A stretch of 28,892 bases of DNA from CAZLFA01 sp964558665. Its GTDB lineage: Bacteria > Desulfobacterota > Syntrophia > Syntrophales > PHBD01. Below are positions 23,677 to 28,892 of this stretch, piece after piece; within the stretch, counting starts at the first letter, position 1; every line of letters starts with the position of its first letter. The translations under genes were made by a program, and so were the position numbers. The DNA is taken from positions 1-28,892 of the forward strand of contig CAZLFA010000055.1 of the NCBI GenBank assembly GCA_964558665.1. The letters are read 5' to 3'. The notes under the pieces were generated by a model. That model searched no databases. It was not told the origin of the DNA and saw nothing but the letters and a program-made list of their open reading frames with translations.

Positions 23677-24525
23677 ATGAAAGGCAAAACCTTGCTCAGC
23701 CGCACTTTTTTAATACTTTTTCTTCTCTGTTCGACAGTAAGCCCGGTATGGGCGGCTGCACCTCAAAGAATAGTTTCTCTGGCACCCAGTGTAACGGAAA
23801 TTCTCTTTGATCTGGGTCTGGCAAACAGGGTTGTCGGGGTAACAAACTACTGCGATCAGCCGCCGCAGGCCAGATCAAAACCCAGGATAGGAGGCTACGC
23901 AAATCCGTCACTTGAGTCCATTGTTGCACTGCGTCCTGATCTGGTTATAATCTCCAGAGAAAAAAGCGCCGGATATATTGGAGAACGACTGACAAAACTG
24001 GGCATCCGGACATACATCTTCAAGGCGCAACATCTTTCCGAACTGCCTTCATCCATTCGCGAACTGGGCAGATATCTGGACATACCGGAGACAGCCGAAA
24101 AAAAGGCAAAAGCGATGGAAAAGGCCATGGAAAGATTTAAGAGGCAAGCCGGCAAGCGACATACTACTTCCCGCAATCTCCGTGCGCTGTTCATCATTCA
24201 TGCTGAACCTTTGATGGTGGCCGGTCCGGGAACGGTGATCGATGAAGCATTGAGGATACTCGGCCTGCAGAACATCGCGGGAAAAGCGACCATGATGTAC
24301 CCCAAATACTCTGTGGAAGATGTAATAAAGCAATCACCTGACATTATATTTGTCGGAACAGGCTACATGGTAACCACACTGCCTGCCGGACTGCTCAAAA
24401 AGCTGGACTCGCTGGAAGCCGTCAAAAAGAAGAGGGTCTATCTGGTAAGCGAGGCGTTATATCGCCTGGGCCCGAGAACTGTGTCAGGGATGGAAGAAAT
24501 TGCCGGATATCTTCATAAAAGATAA
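23677..24525 (+). CDS. btuF: Cobalamin ABC transporter substrate-binding protein
   Basis: A 282-aa periplasmic binding protein. A signal peptide (residues 1-26, ending VWAAA) precedes the helical-backbone class III fold: PQRIVSLAPSVTEILFDLGL, VVGVTNYCDQP, then LVIISREKS and the second lobe with GPGTVIDEALRILG. It should deliver cobalamin to BtuCD. It is divergent from btuC-btuD-btuB-tonB and has no riboswitch of its own. The transcript leader is predicted to be very short and no Shine-Dalgarno is seen before the ATG. A possible alternative substrate is an iron chelate, but the riboswitch context favours cobalamin. Confidence 0.92.
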   Translation: MKGKTLLSRTFLILFLLCSTVSPVWAAAPQRIVSLAPSVTEILFDLGLANRVVGVTNYCDQPPQARSKPRIGGYANPSLESIVALRPDLVIISREKSAGYIGERLTKLGIRTYIFKAQHLSELPSSIRELGRYLDIPETAEKKAKAMEKAMERFKRQAGKRHTTSRNLRALFIIHAEPLMVAGPGTVIDEALRILGLQNIAGKATMMYPKYSVEDVIKQSPDIIFVGTGYMVTTLPAGLLKKLDSLEAVKKKRVYLVSEALYRLGPRTVSGMEEIAGYLHKR

Positions 24526-24590
24526 GCGGTATAATCTCGTCGTGCCCGCATTCTGATCGCATCAAAACGGACGCTTCGGGACATGGAATC

Positions 24591-25538
24591 ATGATGGAAA
24601 CAAAAATTCCTACATTATCCGACAGCAGCGCCTTTTACATAAAAAGGGCATGCGGTATTTTTATAATGCTTCTCTTCGGATGCATTATTCCCATACTGAT
24701 AAATTCAGCTGATGCATATGCGGCCCGGCCCTCGGATCAGGAAGTCAAGGCCTTCTTTGACGCCCTGGACAGAAAATGCGCCGAATACGGCTGGAAAGAC
24801 ATTGCCCCGCGGAAATTAAAATGGGAATTTCACAGATCAACCGCACACAAAAACCCGCTGATATTCATGCAGTTTGGAAACTCAGACAAAAATTGCATTC
24901 TTTTTCTGGGCAGTGTCCATGGCGATGAACTGCCGACTGTTTATCTCATGCTGAAGCTGGCGCACCACTTGGAAACCCACCCAGCTCTCATCAGGGACAA
25001 ATGCATTGTCATCGCCCCCCTGGTGAACCCGGACGGTTTTTTGTCAAAGCCTCCCAGACGCGTCAATGCCGCCGGCATTGACATCAACAGGAACTTTCCC
25101 ACCAAAGACTGGAACAGGGATGCCTTGCGCCTGTGGAAACAGAAGGCCCATTCCAACAGGCGCTACTTCCCCGGCAGAAAGCCGGGTTCCGAGCAGGAGA
25201 CACAGTTCCAGGTCGCCTTGATCAAGCGCTACCGGCCCCAGAAAATAATGAGCCTCCATTCACCTCTCAACTTTTACGATTTTGACGACGGGCCGTCCAC
25301 TGATCTGTATTCAGTCGAAAAATGGCTCGACATGATCAGCAAGGAAACAAACCACCCCTTCAAAAAATACGGCTTTTTCCCTGGGTCGCTGGGCAATTAC
25401 GCCGGACATGAGCGCAATATCTTTACTTTGACCCTGGAGTTGCCTACCTCCAACCCGCGTCTGGGGGGCCACTATTTTGAAAAATTCCAGTCCGTCTTTT
25501 TGAAATTCCTCAATTTAAGTGTAAATAAAGCCCGCTAA
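24591..25538 (+). CDS. M14-type zinc carboxypeptidase (MpaA/DUF2817-like), exported
   Basis: A 315-aa protein with an N-terminal hydrophobic segment (about residues 17-44, ending DAYAA), a signal peptide or anchor. M14 carboxypeptidase landmarks are intact: zinc ligands H110 and E113 in SVHGDELP, substrate-binding R167 in DINRNFP, zinc ligand H223 in SLHSP and catalytic E283 in LTLELP. Its small size and overall pattern resemble murein peptide amidases such as MpaA, but export would place it in the periplasm, so trimming of cell-wall peptides there is plausible. The start is ATGATG at 24591/24594 with a weak ribosome binding site. It follows btuF by 65 nt, possibly by chance. Confidence 0.88.
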   Translation: MMETKIPTLSDSSAFYIKRACGIFIMLLFGCIIPILINSADAYAARPSDQEVKAFFDALDRKCAEYGWKDIAPRKLKWEFHRSTAHKNPLIFMQFGNSDKNCILFLGSVHGDELPTVYLMLKLAHHLETHPALIRDKCIVIAPLVNPDGFLSKPPRRVNAAGIDINRNFPTKDWNRDALRLWKQKAHSNRRYFPGRKPGSEQETQFQVALIKRYRPQKIMSLHSPLNFYDFDDGPSTDLYSVEKWLDMISKETNHPFKKYGFFPGSLGNYAGHERNIFTLTLELPTSNPRLGGHYFEKFQSVFLKFLNLSVNKAR

Positions 25539-25690
25539 AACAACCGCCCGGCCATGATTCTGCAATCATAATTTGTTGTAATGATTATTTTTCTTTGAAT
25601 TTCAGTAAAGTATTTTTCTAATCGGCCGATCTATAACTTATAAATGGTTCCTATGAGGAAACCAAACATCTTCTTTTGGGACAGCGGTTT

Positions 25691-26338
25691 ATGAATGTAG
25701 ATCTCAAAGTGTCTAACTCAATATGGCTGACATCGCAAAGCGCGATGCTTCCGGCCAAGAAAACCAGCCTGATTTCAGTTATTAAGGAAAAGGAGCCCCC
25801 TGAACCTGTCCAATCTAAGGACAATGACGAGGAAAAGATACCCGATAAAAAGAAATCGCTGAAGAAACACAGGGAAACACAAGACGAAGAAAAGAAAGAA
25901 ATTAAAGAAAATTATTCTTTCCTGAACTACTACGTCTCCGGCGATATGTCTTCGCCAACGGCCATGTTATATTCGTCGGAGATGCTCGGCAGCGTTGAGT
26001 CAAAGGTGAGGAATCATGAGTGGCAGCATGTCCTGGCATTGGGCAAGTATGCCGGTGCGGTCATATTCGGCCAGAGGATCGGCCCCGACGGCGAATCCTA
26101 CATCGTCTCCGGAGGCGTCAAGGTCGATGTGTCCGAGGAATATTCTCCTGAAGCAACTATAGAAAAGATGAACATTATTAAACGAGCGGCTTTTGCGCCG
26201 GGAGATGCGTCGTTCAGAGACTTTCTCCTTGCCGCCCGGGCCGTGTATGCGAAGCAGCAGGCAATCATGAGACAGGTCATGGAGACCTTTATTGAAGGAG
26301 GGTTCCATCCGGAACCGGTAATTGAGACAGAGGCATAG
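25691..26338 (+). CDS. SprA-related putative metalloprotease
   Basis: A 215-aa protein. The C-terminal half matches the SprA-related family (PF12118): VRNHEWQHVLALGKYAG with HEXXH (H109, E110, H113), then GPDGESYIVSGGVKVDVSEEYSPEATIEKM and helices rich in Ala. The N-terminal about 80 residues are a highly charged, Lys/Glu-rich, probably disordered stretch. Catalytic activity of this family has not been shown as far as I know. ATG at 25691 is taken as start; a TTG at 25676 is in frame. A 13-codon open frame at 25653-25694 overlaps the start as ATGA and could couple translation. The gene stands alone before a terminator. Confidence 0.82.
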   Translation: MNVDLKVSNSIWLTSQSAMLPAKKTSLISVIKEKEPPEPVQSKDNDEEKIPDKKKSLKKHRETQDEEKKEIKENYSFLNYYVSGDMSSPTAMLYSSEMLGSVESKVRNHEWQHVLALGKYAGAVIFGQRIGPDGESYIVSGGVKVDVSEEYSPEATIEKMNIIKRAAFAPGDASFRDFLLAARAVYAKQQAIMRQVMETFIEGGFHPEPVIETEA

Positions 26339-26405
26339 AAACAGCAGTTCTTAACGTAGGCATTCTTCAAACATACCTTAAACCGGAAGGCCCCCGGTAG
26401 TTTAT

Positions 26406-26444
26406 AAGCCTGTCCACCCTGAAAAAGACAAGGTAGACAGGCTT
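26406..26444. terminator. Terminator hairpin between convergent genes
   Basis: AAGCCTGTC and GACAGGCTT pair, and ACC/GGT extends the stem after a mismatch (arms 26406-26418 and 26432-26444, 13-nt loop). It lies between the SprA-related gene and the bacterioferritin gene, which converge, and may serve both. The T-tracts are short. Confidence 0.65.
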
Positions 26445-26514
26445 TCATATGTACAATAATCCCCAGAACCGGCAGCTATTCAAGTCTTACAAACATCGCG
26501 TATTACTATGCGGC

Positions 26515-27057
26515 CTAAGCTCCTCCCCCCTGACCGGTAACGAACCCCTTGGAAGGCGGACCGCTGTCGGCAGGCGTACCGGCAATCTGCGCCAGATAGG
26601 AGGCGCCGAGCTTTTTGAGGTGGTCGCTCACGTTGTCGAAGTAGTTGAAGTGAGCCTGCTCTTCGTCAACGATGGCCTCGAAAAGCTTCATGCTGGTGCT
26701 GTCGCCGTTTTCTCTGCACACGAGAAGAAACTGGTTGTAGATATCCATCGTATCGTCTTCCAGACCGGCGTCGAAGGGAAAGATAACCTCGATCTTCTGC
26801 CCCTTGACAACTTTGTCGTCAAGGTCGGTAGTAGGCTCTCCGCCCAGTTCCTTGATTCTTTCCGCAAACATCTCGGCGTGGCGCATCTCGTCGATGGCAA
26901 TCAGCTTGACCTTCGCGGCAAGCTCCCCGTAGTCCATATCATCAAGATTGTAATGCTGGTTCATATACTGGTGAATTGCCTGCAACTCCATGGATCGTGC
27001 CTTGTTCAGAACTTCTATGACTTTTTTCTTCCGTTGTTCTCTTGATGCATTGGCCAT
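26515..27057 (-). CDS. bfr: Bacterioferritin-like iron storage protein
   Basis: A 180-aa four-helix ferritin-fold protein. Di-iron ligands are visible: E24 in the first helix, E57 and H60 in IDEMRHAEMFAERI, and the later EAIVDEEQAHFNYFD with its Glu and His. M58 in DEMRH is at the position of the haem-ligand Met of classical bacterioferritins, so haem at the subunit interface is likely. The Gly/Pro-rich C-terminus is longer than usual. AAAGGAG lies 6 nt before the ATG. It lies 40 nt downstream of rubrerythrin, presumably in the same transcript, which suggests combined peroxide removal and iron sequestration. Confidence 0.92.
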   Translation of the reverse strand: MANASREQRKKKVIEVLNKARSMELQAIHQYMNQHYNLDDMDYGELAAKVKLIAIDEMRHAEMFAERIKELGGEPTTDLDDKVVKGQKIEVIFPFDAGLEDDTMDIYNQFLLVCRENGDSTSMKLFEAIVDEEQAHFNYFDNVSDHLKKLGASYLAQIAGTPADSGPPSKGFVTGQGGGA

Positions 27058-27097
27058 AAGCTACTCCTTTCTTTGCAGTTTTGACGGCATTCTATCA

Positions 27098-27595
27098 TCA
27101 ATCCGTTTTCTTGAAAAGCGAGCCTTTCGCCTTGCAGACTGGGCAGGCTTCCGGGGCTTCTCTCTCCGAGGTATAACCGCATACCGGACAGACATAGTAG
27201 GGATATGCATCTTCTGAACCGCCGAGGCTATTGAGAAGTTTTTGATATAAATCGGCATGAATCTTTTCTACCTCATTCGCAAAGACGAAAGAGCGCTCCG
27301 CCGTCTTGTTCCCCTCCTCTTTGGCGGCCTCTATCATCTCCGGATACATTTTTTTGAACTCATGTGTTTCACCTGCAACTGCCTCCTGAAGATTCTCCTT
27401 TGTGCTGCTAATTCCATTGAGAGCCCTCAGGTGACTGTGAGCATGGACTGTTTCCGCCTCCGCTGCCGCCCGGAAAAGACGCGCTGCCTGCATAAATCCT
27501 TCCTTCTCGGCCTGCGCGGCAAAAGCCAGATATTTGCGGTTCGCCTGCGATTCGCCGGCAAAAGCCTCTTGTAGAAATTTTTCCGATTTTGTCAT
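27098..27595 (-). CDS. rbr: Rubrerythrin
   Basis: A 165-aa peroxidase of anaerobes, reducing hydrogen peroxide with electrons from rubredoxin or NADH:rubredoxin reductase. The N-terminal four-helix domain carries the di-iron ligands in EAFAGESQANRKY, EAETVHAHSH, EAVAGETHEF and ANEVEKIHADLY. The C-terminal rubredoxin-like domain has C136, C139, C151 and C154 (CPVCG and CPVCK). GGGAGGTG lies 8 nt before the ATG. It lies 86 nt downstream of the Fur/PerR-type regulator gene and upstream of bacterioferritin, all on the same strand, with an operator-like site in the gap. Confidence 0.97.
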   Translation of the reverse strand: MTKSEKFLQEAFAGESQANRKYLAFAAQAEKEGFMQAARLFRAAAEAETVHAHSHLRALNGISSTKENLQEAVAGETHEFKKMYPEMIEAAKEEGNKTAERSFVFANEVEKIHADLYQKLLNSLGGSEDAYPYYVCPVCGYTSEREAPEACPVCKAKGSLFKKTD

Positions 27596-27633
27596 TGGAC
27601 AAACACCTCCCTTTATTATTTCTCAAATATCCT

Positions 27634-27655
27634 AATTTGGAATCACTCCTGATTT
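27634..27655. promoter_or_regulatory. Candidate Fur/PerR-type operator upstream of rubrerythrin
   Basis: Core GGAATCACTCCTG (27639-27651) differs by one base from the core of the palindrome before the regulator gene (GGAATCATTCCTG, 28114-28126). Nine of 14 base pairs around its centre are symmetric. It lies about 40 nt before the rbr start codon. Confidence 0.55.
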
Positions 27656-27681
27656 GAAGTAAAAATATTCGTATCCTTTAT

Positions 27682-28104
27682 TCATTTTTCATCGGCACAA
27701 TTCTGACAATACCCATAGAACTCCATGCGCACCTCACTGATTGAAAATCCGGTAAAGTTCGATATCTCTCTTTGATCTATGGATATCGGCAGTTTGTAAT
27801 CGCTTATTCTGCCGCACTTTTTACAGACCATATTGATGTGGTCTTCAAATCTGCACTCAAAGCGGTTCTCCATCCTGTCAAACTCCAGTGTTTTAACAAT
27901 GCCGAAGCGTGACAAGTCATTCAGAGTCGCATAAACAGTTGAGAGGCTGATGCTCCTTACGTTTTTCTTCGCCTCCCTGTAAATCAAATCGGCTCCGGGA
28001 TGAAGAAGCATGTTATCGACAAGCGCGTCGATGACAGCAAGCCTCTGCGGCGTCACCTTCATCCCCTTCTCTCTGATCTTTGCGATTAAAGATTCTTTTT
28101 CCAT
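27682..28104 (-). CDS. Fur/PerR-family transcriptional regulator
   Basis: A 140-aa regulator. The winged-helix region includes KVTPQRLAVIDALVD and SLSTVYATLNDLSRFG, the recognition helix of Fur proteins. The structural zinc site is C94/C97 (CKKC) and C133/C136 (CQNC). A Fur-type metal-sensing region follows EDHINMVC. Placement next to rubrerythrin and bacterioferritin favours peroxide sensing (PerR) over iron sensing, but the usual His-rich sensing motif is reduced to one His (H89), so the inducer is uncertain. The start codon lies one nucleotide from a strong palindrome, which points to autoregulation. Confidence 0.92.
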   Translation of the reverse strand: MEKESLIAKIREKGMKVTPQRLAVIDALVDNMLLHPGADLIYREAKKNVRSISLSTVYATLNDLSRFGIVKTLEFDRMENRFECRFEDHINMVCKKCGRISDYKLPISIDQREISNFTGFSISEVRMEFYGYCQNCADEK

Positions 28105-28105
28105 T

Positions 28106-28134
28106 CACTAATCCGGAATCATTCCTGTTTAGTG
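28106..28134. promoter_or_regulatory. 29-bp palindromic operator at the Fur/PerR gene
   Basis: Twelve of 14 base pairs are symmetric about position 28120: outer arms CACTAA and TTAGTG, inner arms GGAAT and ATTCC around a central C. It fills the space between the predicted -10 and the start codon, so binding would block transcription of the regulator gene. Confidence 0.75.
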
Positions 28135-28136
28135 AA

Positions 28137-28166
28137 CATATAAACCATGCCTTGGATTTGTGTCAA
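28137..28166 (-). promoter_or_regulatory. Promoter of the Fur/PerR-rbr-bfr genes
   Basis: Minus strand TTGACA (complement of 28161-28166), 18 nt, TATATG (complement of 28137-28142). The palindromic operator starts 2 nt downstream. The rest of the interval 28105-28235 shows nothing else I can support. Confidence 0.6.
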
Positions 28167-28235
28167 GATTTTTTTAAGCAAATATTTTCAGGATATTTAC
28201 CGCAATCACGGCTGGATAAAACCGGGTATAATAAA

Positions 28236-28788
28236 TCAGGCAAACGTTACTTTTGTTCCTGCCATGTTCAGGATGAACTTGTCCGGCATGACCTTTTCAA
28301 ATTCCATGATGGCCTTGCGTCCCGTGCAATGGCAGGGGATTGGCTGACTCGACAAGCTTGAAGCTTGCGGCGGCTATCTGATCCCGGTTCAACGGAGAAA
28401 AGGAGATTTTTTTGCCTTCGGGATACTTCAGATAGCAGGATGAACGGAATGCCACCGGATGAACAATAAAGGGGATGTTTCTTGGTCCTCTCATAGCTGC
28501 AATTTTCTCAAACCCGCCGATGTGGTCATTGTGGTCATGGGAAAGGACAACAGCATCCACCTTTGACAAATCGGCGCCTAATATCTCGGCATTGTATGCC
28601 GCGCCTTGCTCAGAGAAGCCGAAATCAAACAGCAGGTTCCTGGTTTCCCCATTGCTGAAGGTCCTGTACAAAGGGTTTTCTCGCGGCGAATCAAATATTT
28701 TTTCATCAGGCGAGGCCCGGGGAATAATCACGGCTCCCGTCGAAACAATATTCTGAGCCGCGGAAAACTCTTTGCGCACAGACAACAC
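28236..28788 (-). pseudogene. Broken metallo-beta-lactamase-fold hydrolase gene
   Basis: The minus strand shows NLLFDFGFSEQGAAYNAEILG and VVLSHDHNDHIGGFEKI (zinc motif HDHNDH at 28522-28539), typical of MBL-fold proteins related to the dihydropterin/ribofuranosyl-aminobenzene phosphate synthase group. The frame stops at 28297, but a second frame, ending at 28236, continues with IPCHCTGRKAIMEFEKV and GTKVTFA, the usual C-terminus of this family. A frameshift near 28325-28345 is therefore needed. The middle of the protein (normally more than 100 residues between these parts) is missing, and the usual N-terminal strand is replaced by the 96-bp repeat segment. I judge it non-functional; a sequencing error could explain the shift but not the missing parts. 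Confidence 0.7.
28684..28779 (+). repeat. Dispersed 96-bp repeat, copy B
   Basis: Ungapped match to 16755-16850 (88 of 96 identical), same orientation. Here it lies in the 5' part of the broken metallo-beta-lactamase-like gene. One extra base relative to copy A, just beyond the right end, shifts the reading frame. Confidence 0.85.
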
Positions 28789-28836
28789 CGCAGATCAATA
28801 CAGCCGAAACTGAAATGAATCATTTCCGGACAAAGA

Positions 28837-28892
28837 CTAAAGCGGCTTATCCTCCGGAAGCGTTTCACCGATGGCCAAGCGGCACAGATCGC
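28837..28892 (-). CDS. Possible C-terminal end of a gene running in from the right
   Basis: The minus strand from the window edge reads DLCRLAIGETLPEDKPL then TAG at 28837-28839. The composition looks like a normal protein C-terminus, but 17 residues are too few to identify or to be certain it is coding. Confidence 0.3.
   Translation of the reverse strand, partial: DLCRLAIGETLPEDKPL

Overview
The window reads as chromosomal DNA of a strictly anaerobic, Gram-negative bacterium. The gene content best fits a syntrophic or sulfate-reducer-like deltaproteobacterium of the Syntrophales type. That placement is inference from content: a tungsten/molybdopterin aldehyde:ferredoxin oxidoreductase family enzyme, rubrerythrin and bacterioferritin, a TonB-dependent cobalamin receptor (hence an outer membrane), and sigma70-like promoters. 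No rRNA or tRNA is seen. There is no transposase.

Layout. 1-497: the leader-distal end of a type I-C-like CRISPR array (8 repeats, 7 spacers); no cas genes are in view. 534-6237 (minus): a metalloenzyme locus of M50 protease, FAD oxidoreductase, AOR-family enzyme, MoaD-like protein and radical SAM maturase. The AOR gene has its own promoter with a palindrome, and a terminator separates the enzyme from its two accessory genes. 6455-8563 (plus): small membrane proteins including an orphan AtpZ-like protein, then an unknown 178-aa protein. 8634-13003 (minus): a response regulator, then a tight ccdA-tlpA-fmt-rsmB run. 13194-15954 (plus): MarR regulator, MoxR ATPase and CoxE-like VWA protein. 16106-18341 (plus): DUF3795 protein and a secreted protein with a degenerate metallopeptidase motif, with a metallo-beta-lactamase-like gene remnant between them.

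18468-24525 is a cobalamin uptake island: btuC-btuD-btuB-tonB on the minus strand and btuF divergent. There are two cobalamin riboswitches, one before btuC and one before btuB. The btuB riboswitch overlaps the end of btuD, so conserved aptamer sequence also encodes the BtuD C-terminal tail and supplies its stop codon. 24591-26338 (plus): an M14-type carboxypeptidase and a SprA-related putative metalloprotease.

26515-28104 (minus) is an oxidative-stress and iron module: a Fur/PerR-family regulator, rubrerythrin and bacterioferritin. A strong 29-bp palindrome sits between the regulator's promoter and its start codon, and a related site lies upstream of rubrerythrin. 28236-28788 is a broken metallo-beta-lactamase-fold gene. 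It shares a 96-bp block (88 of 96 identical) with the remnant at 16.7 kb. The last bases hold what may be the end of another minus-strand gene.
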